Origin: Granulibacter bethesdensis
GTDB taxonomy: Bacteria; Pseudomonadota; Alphaproteobacteria; Acetobacterales; Acetobacteraceae
Assembly: GCF_001889525.1 (NCBI RefSeq)
Contig: NZ_CP018192.1
Coordinates: 2,322,501 to 2,386,500 of the forward strand
Direction: 5' to 3'
Length of the DNA: 64,000 nt
Shown piece by piece: positions 35,158 through 45,220 of the stretch; positions within the stretch are counted from its first letter, which is position 1, and each line of letters begins with the position of its first letter. The translations under genes were made by a program, and so were the position numbers. The notes beneath the pieces are model-generated. The model saw nothing but the letters and a program-made list of their open reading frames with translations. It was not told the origin of the DNA and made no database searches.

Positions 35158-36255
35158 ATGTCGTCCACTACCCTTTTCTCTGCTGGTCGGATTGGTGCCA
35201 TACCGGTTGCAAACCGCGTCGCCATGGCTCCCCTGACGCGCGCGCGTGCAGGCATGGACGGGGTGCATACGCCACTCGCAATCGCTTACTACCGCCAACG
35301 CGCCTCCGCAGGTTTGATCATCAGCGAAGCCACCAATATTTCGCGGCAAGGGCGCGGTTATGCCTTCACCCCCGGCATATACACCGATGCCCATGTCGCC
35401 GCCTGGCGTCCGGTGGTCGATGCCTTACATGAAGCAGGGGGACGTATCGTCCTGCAGCTATGGCATGTCGGGCGCATTTCTCACACCAGCCTGCAGGAAA
35501 ACGGACAACCGCCTGTCGCGCCTTCCGCCATTCAGGCCGGGCAGACGACATTCACCGAATCTGGTCCAGCCCGGCCCTCCATGCCCCGTGCGCTGCATAT
35601 CGATGAAATTCCCGGCATCATCGATGATTATCGCAATGCTGCACGCCGTGCCAAAGACGCCGGCTTTGATGGCGTGGAAGTACATTCCGCCAATTGCTAT
35701 CTGTTGGAACAATTCATCCGCGACAGCACCAATCATCGCGACGACGCCTATGGTGGCTCGATCGAAAACAGAACCCGCCTGTCTTTCGAAGTCACACAGG
35801 CCGTTGCCGAAATATGGGGCGCAGACCGCGTCGGCATCCGTCTTTCTCCCATGACACATTCCGCAGGAGATACTCCGCTCGACAGTACGCCGGCGGAAAC
35901 ATACGGATTTCTGGCAGAGCGGCTCGGCACGTTGGGTCTGGCCTACCTGCACTGCATCGAAGGCAATACGCGTGAGACAAATGCCAAAGATGCTTTCGAC
36001 TATCAGTCTCTGCATCGTGCCTTCGGGGGGGCCTATATCGCCAACAACAGTTATGATCGCGATCTGGCACTGGATGCAGTTTCGTCCGGACGGGCTGACA
36101 TGATAGCATTCGGGCGCCCCTTTATCGCCAATCCTGATCTGGTGGAACGGCTCCATCGCAATACACCGCTCGCCACGGCATCTCAGGATGTTTTCTACGG
36201 TGGGGGTGCAGAAGGCTACACGGATTTCCCGGCCCTGACTGGTACCGGAGACTGA
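35158..36255 (+). CDS. Old Yellow Enzyme family alkene reductase
   Basis: FMN-dependent NAD(P)H:flavin oxidoreductase, 365 aa from the ATG at 35158 (GGAAGG upstream). The TIM barrel has MAPLTRARA near residue 23 and the substrate-binding His/Asn pair in VEVHSANCYLLEQF, followed by the OYE signature DDAYGGSIENRTRLSFEV. FGRPFIANPDLVERL is the C-terminal flavin loop. Relatives (NemA, pentaerythritol tetranitrate reductase) reduce alpha,beta-unsaturated carbonyls and nitroesters; the substrate is unknown. The longer frame from 34987 is not supported. Confidence 0.92.
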   Translation: MSSTTLFSAGRIGAIPVANRVAMAPLTRARAGMDGVHTPLAIAYYRQRASAGLIISEATNISRQGRGYAFTPGIYTDAHVAAWRPVVDALHEAGGRIVLQLWHVGRISHTSLQENGQPPVAPSAIQAGQTTFTESGPARPSMPRALHIDEIPGIIDDYRNAARRAKDAGFDGVEVHSANCYLLEQFIRDSTNHRDDAYGGSIENRTRLSFEVTQAVAEIWGADRVGIRLSPMTHSAGDTPLDSTPAETYGFLAERLGTLGLAYLHCIEGNTRETNAKDAFDYQSLHRAFGGAYIANNSYDRDLALDAVSSGRADMIAFGRPFIANPDLVERLHRNTPLATASQDVFYGGGAEGYTDFPALTGTGD

Positions 36256-36284
36256 CGCAAGAGACTCTTCCCCCTTTGACATCT

Positions 36285-37787
36285 TTAGTTCCGGGCTTTT
36301 TCTTCCTTAACCGGATTGTCCATTCCCAAAGGCAATCCGGTTCTTTGGAGCAAATGGGTTTCAATCTTCGGATCGTTGAAGGTCACGTTCTGCCAACCAC
36401 CACCTAGCGCCTTGTAAAGCTGGATCGTATTACGAATACGGTCCAGCTTGCTGATGGCAACAGCATCTTCCGCTGCCAACGCCGTACGTTGCGCATCCAA
36501 TACCCTCATATAACCGGTCAAGCCGTGTTCATAGAGAGTGCGGGATTGAACAAGTGCCTTCTGACTCTGGGCCTGCGCCTCCAGCAGATTTTTATCCCGC
36601 TCCTGTGCTGTGGAAAAATTGACCAGCGCATCCTCGACCTCACGCAGCGCAATCAGCACGGACTCCTCATACGTGATCCGCGCCGCTTCCGCTTCGGCCT
36701 GGGCTGCCGTCAGGCGGGCATGCCGACGGCCGCCGTCAAACAAAGGCTGTGCAATGCCGACACCCATCATCCAGGTCATACTCGCCGCACTAAACAACTG
36801 ATGCAGTGTCGAGCTCATCGGCTGCACCACAATCGGGATCATGAAACGCGGATAAAGCTGCGCCTTTGCAACACCCACCTGGGCAAGCGCCATTGCGTAG
36901 TCCCGCTCCACCCGCCTGAGATCAGGACGATCAGCGATCACCTGCGCTGGCAGCAGAACCGGCAAGGCAGGCGGTACCGGCAGAACAGGGGTGGGTTGCA
37001 ACAGCTCCGCCTCCAGCGCGCCGCCGGGAGGCTTGCCAATCAGCACACCGATCGCATGCGCAGCCATGGCAATCATCGCATGCAAAGGTGGTTCGGTTGC
37101 CTTGATCGTCTCCAGCTCCGCCCGGGCCTGTGACAGATCGAGAGTGGAGCGTATCCCCTGACCGACCTCTTTCGACACCAGATCAACAATATGCTGTGCG
37201 GTGACTTCGTTTTTCCGTACAATTTCCAACCGGAGCTGACTGGCCCGCAACACTGCATACTGGCTTGCCAATTCGGAAATCAGGCTGACCAATATGGCGC
37301 GTCTGCCCTCCACCAGCGCATCGGCACTGGCATTGGCAGCCTCCACCATCCGTCTTGTACCGCCGAAAATATCCAGCTCCCAACTGGAATCGAAAGTCGT
37401 ATCCCAGTAACGGTAAGCAATCTGTGGCAAGCCCGGCCATTGCATCGTACCTGAATATCCACGACTTTGCTTGGTAGCACTGAGATTGATCTGGGGATAC
37501 CAGCCGGCCACGGCATTTTCCCGCTCCGCACGGGCCATGATGATGCGTTGCTGGGCAATGGCCAGACTATGGTTGTTGGTAATGGCATCATCGACCAGCC
37601 GATCCAGCACCGGATCATCAAATGAGCGCCACCATTCTGCCAGGCTGATACGATCACGCGATGTCGCGTGCTCGTGCTTTTCCGTCCAGTCAGGCGGGAT
37701 ATCGGTTTTTGGCTTCCTGAAATCAGGACCGACTGTGCAAGCTGAAAAAAATACTGCAAGGCACAGGGGAAAAACAAACTGCCTCAC
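36285..37787 (-). CDS. NodT-family outer-membrane efflux lipoprotein
   Basis: TolC-like outer-membrane channel of an efflux system. I place the start at the GTG at 37787, which overlaps the adaptor stop as GTGA, giving 500 aa with the lipoprotein signal MRQFVFPLCLAVFFSA-C (lipobox Cys at residue 16); a GTG at 37805 would add six residues. Two outer-membrane-factor repeats follow (WWRSFDDPVLDRLVDDAITNN, then IADRPDLRRVERDYAMALAQVG). It is the last gene of a marR-led operon with an FUSC pump and HlyD adaptor, and presumably completes the exit path. Confidence 0.9.
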   Translation of the reverse strand: MRQFVFPLCLAVFFSACTVGPDFRKPKTDIPPDWTEKHEHATSRDRISLAEWWRSFDDPVLDRLVDDAITNNHSLAIAQQRIIMARAERENAVAGWYPQINLSATKQSRGYSGTMQWPGLPQIAYRYWDTTFDSSWELDIFGGTRRMVEAANASADALVEGRRAILVSLISELASQYAVLRASQLRLEIVRKNEVTAQHIVDLVSKEVGQGIRSTLDLSQARAELETIKATEPPLHAMIAMAAHAIGVLIGKPPGGALEAELLQPTPVLPVPPALPVLLPAQVIADRPDLRRVERDYAMALAQVGVAKAQLYPRFMIPIVVQPMSSTLHQLFSAASMTWMMGVGIAQPLFDGGRRHARLTAAQAEAEAARITYEESVLIALREVEDALVNFSTAQERDKNLLEAQAQSQKALVQSRTLYEHGLTGYMRVLDAQRTALAAEDAVAISKLDRIRNTIQLYKALGGGWQNVTFNDPKIETHLLQRTGLPLGMDNPVKEEKARN

Positions 37788-38704
37788 AGATGGTCTTCCA
37801 GCCACTGCACGGCACGTCCAGCAGCGCTGTAGTCCTGATCAGCCTCATTACCAAGTGCCACAGAGCAGGTCATGCCGGCTGCCAGCGTAATTGATTTCGG
37901 AACCTTATCGATATGAATCCTGACCGGAATACGTTGCGCCAGACGGACCCACGTGAACACGGGGTTTACATCCGGCAAACCCAGATTATCCAGGGACTGA
38001 TTCTTGTCGTTGATGCCACGGCCAATACTGTCGACGTGACCGGAAAGAAGCTCTGAATATCCCATCAGCTTGATGCGCGCAGGATCACCAGCCTTGATAT
38101 GATGGAGTTTTGTTTCTTCGAAATAACCATAAATATAGAAGCTTTCGGCATCAATCATTGCGAGCAAAGCATGGCCCGCCGTTGCATAATCCCCAACCCG
38201 GAGCTGAAGATTCGTCACATAGCCATTGACCGGGGCATACAGGACCGACCGCTCCAGATTGAGCTTCGCTACATCCAGATCGGCTTTTGCTTTTTCCACC
38301 GCAGCTGCTGATACGGCAGCCGTGGTACGGAACTGTTCCTGTTCTTCAGGAGAAACAATCCCTGTCAGACCCTGCCGTCTTTTTACATCCGCCTGGTTGT
38401 TCCGATACCGTGCCTGAGCACTGTCCAGTGCAGCCTGAGCTTGCGCGATGGCCAGACGGAAACGGATCGGATCGAGTTCGAACAGCATATCGCCTTTATG
38501 CACAAACTGATTGTCTCTGACGGTGACCCTGGTCACATATCCTGGCACCTCGGGGCCTATGGAAACGACATAAGCGCGCACACGCCCGTCACGCGTCCAG
38601 GGTGCCAGCATGTAGACATGCCACAGCATTACACCCAGCCATAATGCCACAGCGACCACTATAAGCGTGATCATAACGCGAACGGCATATTTCAGAAATC
38701 GCAT
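37784..38704 (-). CDS. HlyD/AaeA-family periplasmic adaptor
   Basis: Membrane-fusion protein of 306 aa with one N-terminal helix (MITLIVVAVALWLGVMLWHVYM), then the lipoyl halves PEVPGYVTRVTVRDNQFVHKGDMLFELD and APVNGYVTNLQLRVGDYATAGHALLAMID, joined by a helical hairpin. This matches the AaeA/EmrA-like adaptors that link FUSC-type pumps to the outer membrane. It is 15 bp after the DUF1656 gene and overlaps the NodT-type gene. Confidence 0.92.
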   Translation of the reverse strand: MRFLKYAVRVMITLIVVAVALWLGVMLWHVYMLAPWTRDGRVRAYVVSIGPEVPGYVTRVTVRDNQFVHKGDMLFELDPIRFRLAIAQAQAALDSAQARYRNNQADVKRRQGLTGIVSPEEQEQFRTTAAVSAAAVEKAKADLDVAKLNLERSVLYAPVNGYVTNLQLRVGDYATAGHALLAMIDAESFYIYGYFEETKLHHIKAGDPARIKLMGYSELLSGHVDSIGRGINDKNQSLDNLGLPDVNPVFTWVRLAQRIPVRIHIDKVPKSITLAAGMTCSVALGNEADQDYSAAGRAVQWLEDHL

Positions 38705-38719
38705 GATTAGGACTTGATC

Positions 38720-38914
38720 CTATGCGTAAAGAACAAGCAGGGACAGGATCGACACATAAACCGCCAGCTCAAAAAGCGGGGGGTGCCAGATGAATTGCAA
38801 CAACCCCGTCAATCGCAAGAAACTGCGCAGGATCGCAAACAGCACCAGTGCCATCACACCGTAAACACTAATGGGGGCCACCAGAACACCCCAGATATTG
38901 ACTTCGTGAATCAT
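38720..38914 (-). CDS. DUF1656 (AaeX-like) small membrane protein
   Basis: A 64-aa two-helix membrane protein (VLVAPISVYGVMALVLFAILRSFLR and FELAVYVSILSLLVLY). The order FUSC pump, DUF1656, HlyD adaptor is the classical aaeBXA-like arrangement. Its start overlaps the FUSC stop by 4 bp. Role unknown, probably an accessory to the pump. Confidence 0.88.
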   Translation of the reverse strand: MIHEVNIWGVLVAPISVYGVMALVLFAILRSFLRLTGLLQFIWHPPLFELAVYVSILSLLVLYA

Positions 38915-40932
38915 GACTGAGAAACCTGCCTGCCCCCTTCCAGCAGAAGCAAGTGAAGTTCGTCCAGAGATGCCGCAGTCCGGAGCAGCTGCGGATCATG
39001 CACACCGGCTGCTACCACCTCCCTGCATGCATGGTCAGCAAAGTCGGCAGCACGCTGCGGCTGACGACGCAGGACGGCCAGCAGCCTTTGCACGGCAGGA
39101 CGGGCGGAAACCGGAATAATGCCATGCTCGATAGCATGCCTGATCTTGAATATCTCCCGCCCTGTCAGGACCAGCGCAGCCGATCCCCGGCCTATCCGCC
39201 GCCGCTCCGGCCCTGCGGGAGGTAACCGGGCGGAAATGCGCATCAGTTTCTGGTATTGCGGATATTCCCATGTCAGGTTGGAGGCCGGCATTTTTTTACG
39301 GGCAGCATCCGATACGCCTTTCCATAGGGACAGGGTAGCCAGCCGAATGGACATATCGAAACTGGGCGGCACCAGAATCATAAAGGCTATGTTGGCCGCC
39401 AGAGCACCGATAATGCTGCTGAAGACAGAATTCAGAAATCCAGTCAGGTTATAATGAATGGGATTGGCAATCGGGCTCAGCACGGCATAAAACAGCATGA
39501 TCGACATTGCGAGCGCGGGATTTCGTCCGCTTACCTGCATATAGCCACATACTATCACTACGGGCATATAGGCCATCAGCAGCAGCGGAAATCCGTCCAT
39601 ATGCACCAGAATGCCATAGACCAGCACGAATGACAGGACACTGGCGATCAACGTACCTTGCAGGAACGCTTTCATCATCCCCGAGGGATTATCACCCGTT
39701 GCTGCCAGCGCAACAATAATCGCGGTCATCACGATTGCGCTGCCCCCGCTGGGCCATTCAGTATAGATCCAGAATAATCCCAACAATTCAGCAGCCAGAA
39801 ACGCCCGCAATCCACTGCGCAGAGCAGTCACATGATCACGCCAAAGCGGTAGCCTGACCCGGCGAATTTTCTGTACCCGTGGATCGGCAAGCCGCGCCAT
39901 CATCCGCAACTGCCGTGCAGCGTCATCAAGAAGATTGACCAGTCCGAGTGATTTCAGACACTGTGTGTGGTCGGCAAAGTGCCGCAGCTCCACATGCATG
40001 TGGGAGGATGCGGCAACCAAGTGTCGCAGCTCCTGAACATTGTCTGGTATATGCCGAATCAGATTTGACAATATCTGGCGCAAACGATCTGCAGCCTGTG
40101 CGGTCCGCGGATCAGCCGACAATGCCTGCAACCTCTCCCCGATCCGCATGCTGCTTGCCGTCACGGATGTCATGAGACCGAATAGCTGCCGGAAAGCATT
40201 GGCGCGACGGGCAACCTCACTGCTCTCCGCCGCCCCGAACTCGACCGCCTGATCGTAGGAGGCAATGCGGAACAGCAGGCGACGACGCGTATCAAGGATA
40301 TTTTCTTCAGAGGCCCCATCCCTGACCATCGTCAGTAATTCCGACAGATCCCGCAGGGACTGCATGGAATCTGCTTGAAGCCTGTTTTCAGAAGTAGCCG
40401 GCTGAAGCAGCATCGTCACCAATGCACTGCATACAATCCCCAGTGACACCACGGACAGCCGGTCCAGCGCGACACTGAAAATCGTATCCGGATGGGCCAG
40501 CACGTCGCCGAAGCCTATCAAGGCGATGGTATATCCTGCCAGCGCCGCACTATAAGCACGAAAATAGCGCAGAAGGTTGGAGATATAACTGCAACATCCC
40601 GTCCAGATGGCAAAGGCGGACAAATACAGCAAAGGCGACTGCACAAACAGCGCAACCGCCATGATACTCGCTACACAGCCCAGGATCGTACCCAGAAAAC
40701 GCCACAGGCTTTTGGAAAGAATGGCTCCCCGCATCGGGCTTGCGACAATGATCGTCGTGACAAGGGCAGAAGAAGGATTCTGAAGCTGTAGAAAATAGGC
40801 GCAATACAGGGCAAGCGATCCACTCAGGGCCAGCCTCAGCGCATAAAAAAAGGCCGCTGATCTCAGAAACGCCGGCAGCCAGGCTCCCATGTCAAACCCA
40901 TCCTGACCGGCTGTATCCGATGCTACCGGCAT
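38911..40932 (-). CDS. FUSC/AaeB-family aromatic acid exporter
   Basis: Large inner-membrane protein, 673 aa, with two sets of about six helices (for example AFFYALRLALSGSLALYCAYFLQL, and LLGFWI-type ALAATGDNPSGMMKAFLQGTLIASVLSFVLVYGI) separated by a long soluble region at about residues 190-350. This is the AaeB/fusaric-acid-resistance pattern; family members export p-hydroxybenzoate, fusaric acid and related aromatic acids. MarR lies 7 bp upstream and the DUF1656, adaptor and outer-membrane genes downstream, forming a complete tripartite exporter. Substrate is inferred. Confidence 0.88.
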   Translation of the reverse strand: MPVASDTAGQDGFDMGAWLPAFLRSAAFFYALRLALSGSLALYCAYFLQLQNPSSALVTTIIVASPMRGAILSKSLWRFLGTILGCVASIMAVALFVQSPLLYLSAFAIWTGCCSYISNLLRYFRAYSAALAGYTIALIGFGDVLAHPDTIFSVALDRLSVVSLGIVCSALVTMLLQPATSENRLQADSMQSLRDLSELLTMVRDGASEENILDTRRRLLFRIASYDQAVEFGAAESSEVARRANAFRQLFGLMTSVTASSMRIGERLQALSADPRTAQAADRLRQILSNLIRHIPDNVQELRHLVAASSHMHVELRHFADHTQCLKSLGLVNLLDDAARQLRMMARLADPRVQKIRRVRLPLWRDHVTALRSGLRAFLAAELLGLFWIYTEWPSGGSAIVMTAIIVALAATGDNPSGMMKAFLQGTLIASVLSFVLVYGILVHMDGFPLLLMAYMPVVIVCGYMQVSGRNPALAMSIMLFYAVLSPIANPIHYNLTGFLNSVFSSIIGALAANIAFMILVPPSFDMSIRLATLSLWKGVSDAARKKMPASNLTWEYPQYQKLMRISARLPPAGPERRRIGRGSAALVLTGREIFKIRHAIEHGIIPVSARPAVQRLLAVLRRQPQRAADFADHACREVVAAGVHDPQLLRTAASLDELHLLLLEGGRQVSQS

Positions 40933-40939
40933 GACCGTC

Positions 40940-41416
40940 TCAGCCCTCTGTCACTTGCGGGAGACCGGCCGCCACATCCCACATCCTGTCTTCTGTCAAA
41001 GCCTGTTCCAGATCAGAAAGGGTCTTTATACAGGCAGTCAACTGCTCTGGCTCTATCAGCGCCATCAGGGCCTGGTCGGTCCTGCAACAGATGGCCAGGA
41101 CCTGATCCAGGACGCGCCTTCCCTCCGCCGTCATGCGCAGGAGTTTGGATCGGCGATCTGCCGGATCTTCATAACGTTCGATCAGGGATTGTCCTTCCAA
41201 CAGATCGAGCAAGCGCACCAGAGATGGGCTTTCTATATCCAGCATGCGCGCAAGTTCGACCTGACGTACCCCATCCCCGGCCCGGCCCAGATAAAAGAGC
41301 GGGCGCCAGCTTGCTTCGGTCAGTCCGAAATGGCTTACATTCCGCGTGATCTCACGCCGCCACGCAGTGGTGACGCGATGCATCAGGCGGCAGAATTCTC
41401 CAAGTGGAATGTCCAT
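40940..41416 (-). CDS. MarR-family regulator of the efflux operon
   Basis: A 158-aa winged helix regulator. The DNA-binding part carries VRQVELARMLDIESPSLVRLLDLLEGQSLIERYEDPADRRSK, with the DRRSK wing typical of MarR proteins. It is the first gene of the aae-like operon, so autorepression and relief by an aromatic acid ligand are likely by analogy. Two Cys side by side (ICCRTDQ) could respond to oxidation, but this is speculative. Confidence 0.88.
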   Translation of the reverse strand: MDIPLGEFCRLMHRVTTAWRREITRNVSHFGLTEASWRPLFYLGRAGDGVRQVELARMLDIESPSLVRLLDLLEGQSLIERYEDPADRRSKLLRMTAEGRRVLDQVLAICCRTDQALMALIEPEQLTACIKTLSDLEQALTEDRMWDVAAGLPQVTEG

Positions 41417-41428
41417 TCCGGGTCATTA

Positions 41429-41461
41429 GAATACTATTTTTTAGAAGGCTATGAATATTAT
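41429..41461 (-). promoter_or_regulatory. Direct repeats in the marR promoter region
   Basis: GAATACTAT at 41429-41437 and GAATATTAT at 41453-41461 are near-identical direct repeats 24 bp apart, just upstream of marR in AT-rich DNA. They could be operator halves or contribute to -10 elements on the minus strand. Low confidence. Confidence 0.3.
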
Positions 41462-41474
41462 CGCAACGCTGAAC

Positions 41475-41500
41475 AAAAAAGGGGAAGCCGAAGCTTCCCC
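41475..41500 (-). terminator. Terminator of amtB
   Basis: GGGGAAGC-TTCG-GCTTCCCC on the minus strand (41481-41500) is a perfect 8-bp stem with a stable TTCG loop, followed by six T residues (41475-41480). It lies about 35 bp past the amtB stop. Confidence 0.9.
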
Positions 41501-41535
41501 CAGAAGGCTGGTATGCTGAATGAGGTAGAAAAAAA

Positions 41536-42921
41536 TCAGCCCAGACGTTCGCCGTGCAACGTGACGTCGAGACCTTCGACTTCCTCTTCCTGCGTTACGC
41601 GCAAGCCGATGACCACATCAATGATCTTGAGCAGGATGAAGGTCATCACGCCACTCCAGACCAGAGTGATGCCAACCGCCTTGGCCTGAATGATCAGCTG
41701 CGGAATGCCGCCGACCACACCGGTAGGAGACGCGTCGGTCGCCGAAAGCGGGCCATAGGCAAAAACACCGGTCAGCAGAGCGCCGGTAATACCGCCGATG
41801 CCATGGACGCCCCAGGCATCAAGGCTGTCATCATAACCGAGCATGTGCTTGAGGCTGGTCGCACCCCAGAAGCAGATGGCACCAGCGATCAGGCCGATCA
41901 GCACAGCCGGGCCAGGCAGCACGAAACCAGCTGCCGGGGTGATAGCAACCAGACCGGCCACGGCACCGGAAAGTGCACCCAGCACCGTCGGTTTGCCGCG
42001 GACAATCCATTCCACCACGATCCAGCCAATCGCCGCACCGGCCGCTCCCAGCTGGGTAGCGACAGCCGCCATCGCCGCACGACCACCGGCACTGCCGGCA
42101 GAACCCGCATTGAAGCCGAACCAGCCCACCCACAGCAGGGAGGCACCGATCAGAGCGTAGGACAGGTCATGCGGCGACATATCGTCCCGGCCATAGCCAT
42201 AACGCTTGCCGAGCACGAGCGCACAGACCAGACCGGCCACACCAGCATTGATATGCACGACTGTACCACCGGCGAAGTCAGCGGCCCCCATGCCGGCCAG
42301 CCATCCATTCGACGCCCAGACCCAGTGTGCGACGGGGCTGTAGACGATCAGTGACCACAGGACGATGAACACCAGATAGGCGCTGAACTTCATACGATCA
42401 GCAAACGCACCGGCGATCAGCGCCGGCGTGATGATCGCGAAGGTCATCTGGAAGAACATGAAAAGAGATTCGGGGATCGTCATGCCCGCCATCGGAACAT
42501 CACTGCCCTTGACGATATGATCGGCAATGCCGTTCAGCAGGAAGCGGGACATATCGCCGACATAGGCATTGCCCGTCCCGAAAGCGAGGCTGTAGCCAGC
42601 CACCATCCACACGATGGACAGCACGGCCGCCGCGGAAAAGGCCTGCATCATCGTCGCCAGAATGTTCTTCTTGCGCACCATGCCGGCATAGAACAGGCCA
42701 AGGCCCGGAACGGTCATCATCAGCACGATTACACTGCTGATCAGCATCCACGCGGTATCACCGCTGTCGATCTTCGGCGTATCGGCCCAGGCGGGCATGG
42801 CCGCGAAAAGCGGCAGCGCCGCAGCGGCAGCACCCAGCCCCAGCTTGCGGCTCCCCATCTTGCGGCTTGGTAACCGCGCCTGTGCCCGGCAGTTTTCCGG
42901 GCAAGGAAGATCAGCTTTCAT
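41536..42921 (-). CDS. amtB: Ammonium transporter
   Basis: Trimeric ammonium channel in the inner membrane. It is 461 aa from the ATG at 42921, with GGGGGA 9-10 nt upstream; an ATG at 42858 would give a simpler signal peptide (MGSRKLGLGAAAAALPLFA). Eleven helices follow, with conserved GLGLFYAGMVRKKN, FFQMTFAIITPALIAGAFADR, and the twin-His pore in FAGGTVVHINAGVAGL and DAWGVHGIGGITGALLTGVF. It is the second gene after glnK, the usual glnK-amtB pair, in which GlnK blocks the channel when nitrogen is plentiful. Confidence 0.95.
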   Translation of the reverse strand: MKADLPCPENCRAQARLPSRKMGSRKLGLGAAAAALPLFAAMPAWADTPKIDSGDTAWMLISSVIVLMMTVPGLGLFYAGMVRKKNILATMMQAFSAAAVLSIVWMVAGYSLAFGTGNAYVGDMSRFLLNGIADHIVKGSDVPMAGMTIPESLFMFFQMTFAIITPALIAGAFADRMKFSAYLVFIVLWSLIVYSPVAHWVWASNGWLAGMGAADFAGGTVVHINAGVAGLVCALVLGKRYGYGRDDMSPHDLSYALIGASLLWVGWFGFNAGSAGSAGGRAAMAAVATQLGAAGAAIGWIVVEWIVRGKPTVLGALSGAVAGLVAITPAAGFVLPGPAVLIGLIAGAICFWGATSLKHMLGYDDSLDAWGVHGIGGITGALLTGVFAYGPLSATDASPTGVVGGIPQLIIQAKAVGITLVWSGVMTFILLKIIDVVIGLRVTQEEEVEGLDVTLHGERLG

Positions 42922-43041
42922 TCTTTGGTGTCCCCCAATGAAACACATACGCTGCGCATGCACGGGCTCAGCATTCTTTGCATCCCCGCCATGTGGCGCT
43001 TTTTGACCGCTCCCGGCCTTCAGTGATGTGGCGAAACGGCT

Positions 43042-43509
<468 letters not shown>

Positions 43510-43644
43510 TCATCCCTGCATTTGCCGACGGATGAACCTATAGTAATCAGAGAACTGCAACAGACTGCCCATTTTGTACGCAATTCAAGACCCTGATCGC
43601 TCGTTTTACGAACGATCCGGTTTGAACGGGAAACGATATATCTG

Positions 43645-44910
43645 ATGGTCCACGCACTGCCTGACATCCCGCCTTCTTCTGAAGGCACTTTGCTGGAAGC
43701 CGATCTCTGCATCGTAGGGGCGGGTCCGGTGGGTGGGACTCTCGCCTGTCGGCTGGCGGCTGCGGGGCTGCGTGTTGCGATCATTGATAAGGCATCCTTG
43801 CCGCCCATGGAGCATCCGGCCTTCGATGGCAGGGCCTATGCGATTGCTGCCGGGGTCAGGAATTTTCTGGCTGAGGCAGGACTTTGGGATCTTCTGCCGG
43901 ATATGCCCTGCCCCATTCACGGTATCCGCGTATCGGATGGCAAGGTTGGACGCCCGGCCTCACCGCTGCATCTGCATTTCGACCATGCGGAGACGGGACA
44001 GGACAGCACAAGCGAGCAGGCTTTCGGCTGGATGGTGGAAGCGCGCGCCCTGCGCCGTGCGCTGAATCAGCGGCTGCATGATGACCCGTCGATTCATCTG
44101 TTTGCCCCTGCCGACTATGACATACAGCGCACGGAAGAAGGTGTGATCATCCATATCCACCGGCAAGGCCAAACGCCCGTGCAGCTTCGCTGTGCACTGG
44201 TGATTGCCGCGGAAGGACGACAAAGCCCGTTGCGGCAGGACGCGGGCATCAGGGTCACGAAGCTGGGATATGACCAGATCGGCATGGTCTGCGCCGTAGC
44301 GCACAAGTATCCGCACAACAACATTGCTCTGGAGCATTTTCTACCCGGCGGCCCCTTCGCCCAATTGCCGATGACCGGTATTCCCGGTTCTCCTCATATC
44401 TCGGCCATTGTCTGGACCGAGAGGGGTGCGATCGCGCAACGCCTCGCCACATTGGACGATGAGCGTTACACGAAAGAATTACAGCGTCGGCTGGGTGATC
44501 ATCTGGGGGAGATCAGGCTGCTGGGCCGCCGCTGGAGCTATCCGCTTAGCGCGCTGCATGCACATCGCTACTATGATACACGCCTGCTGCTGGTGGGCGA
44601 CGCCGCTCACGGTATTCATCCGATTGCCGGACAGGGCCTGAACCTTGGTTTCCGGGATGCGATGACACTGGCCGATCTGTTGATCAAGGCGCATCACACC
44701 GGACAGGATCTGGGGAATACGCGACTGCTCACCGCCTATCAGGCGGCGCGGCGTCCCGCCAATCTTGCCATGCTGCTGGCAACCGATGCGCTCGATCGAC
44801 TGTTCAGCACCGATCGACGTTCTGTCAGACTGGCGCGTGATCTCGGGATTGCGGCGGTGCACCGCCTGCGCCCGCTGAAGCAGTTTTTCATGCGTCAGGC
44901 GATGGGATAA
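43645..44910 (+). CDS. UbiH/VisC/Coq6-family FAD monooxygenase
   Basis: Flavoprotein hydroxylase of 421 aa in the ubiquinone-biosynthesis family. Motifs in order: ADLCIVGAGPVGGTLACRLAAAGLRV (FAD), FDGRAYAIAAGVRNFL (family marker), VIAAEGRQSPLRQDAGI (DG-like motif), and VGDAAHGIHPIAGQGLNLGFRDAMTLADLL (second FAD motif). Which ring position it oxidises cannot be told. It is isolated between glnK, divergent, and a small hypothetical gene, convergent. Confidence 0.88.
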   Translation: MVHALPDIPPSSEGTLLEADLCIVGAGPVGGTLACRLAAAGLRVAIIDKASLPPMEHPAFDGRAYAIAAGVRNFLAEAGLWDLLPDMPCPIHGIRVSDGKVGRPASPLHLHFDHAETGQDSTSEQAFGWMVEARALRRALNQRLHDDPSIHLFAPADYDIQRTEEGVIIHIHRQGQTPVQLRCALVIAAEGRQSPLRQDAGIRVTKLGYDQIGMVCAVAHKYPHNNIALEHFLPGGPFAQLPMTGIPGSPHISAIVWTERGAIAQRLATLDDERYTKELQRRLGDHLGEIRLLGRRWSYPLSALHAHRYYDTRLLLVGDAAHGIHPIAGQGLNLGFRDAMTLADLLIKAHHTGQDLGNTRLLTAYQAARRPANLAMLLATDALDRLFSTDRRSVRLARDLGIAAVHRLRPLKQFFMRQAMG

Positions 44911-44938
44911 GCATCCAGCCAGACAGTCGGCAAGCTCC

Positions 44939-45220
44939 TCAGGAGGAACGCAGAGCCTCCAGCTCCTGCCGCAGTTCCGCGACGCAGCGTTCCAGTTCCT
45001 CAATCCGCTGCTCCATCCGTGTGCGGAGCTGGCTGCGTGGCCCCTGAACCGTGAACCACGAGCGACCACCACTCATGGCCGCCTCCCCACAGACGCGGGG
45101 GGACAAAGCCTCCGAGCTGGTCGTGGGCGCAGGAACCGCTGAAGCGGCGCGGGCACGCTCGGCCGAGCGGTCCGTCACATGTCTTGAACGGCCCGGGCGA
45201 CCAGATGGCACAGTCGTCAT
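44939..45220 (-). CDS. Small hypothetical protein with C-terminal coiled coil
   Basis: Protein of 93 aa with a perfect GGGAGG ribosome site seven nt before the ATG at 45220, which argues that it is expressed. The N-terminal half is basic and low in structure; the C-terminal third, MEQRIEELERCVAELRQELEAL, is a strong heptad coiled coil. No family was recognised. It is divergent from cbbP and converges on the UbiH-family gene. Confidence 0.6.
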   Translation of the reverse strand: MTTVPSGRPGRSRHVTDRSAERARAASAVPAPTTSSEALSPRVCGEAAMSGGRSWFTVQGPRSQLRTRMEQRIEELERCVAELRQELEALRSS

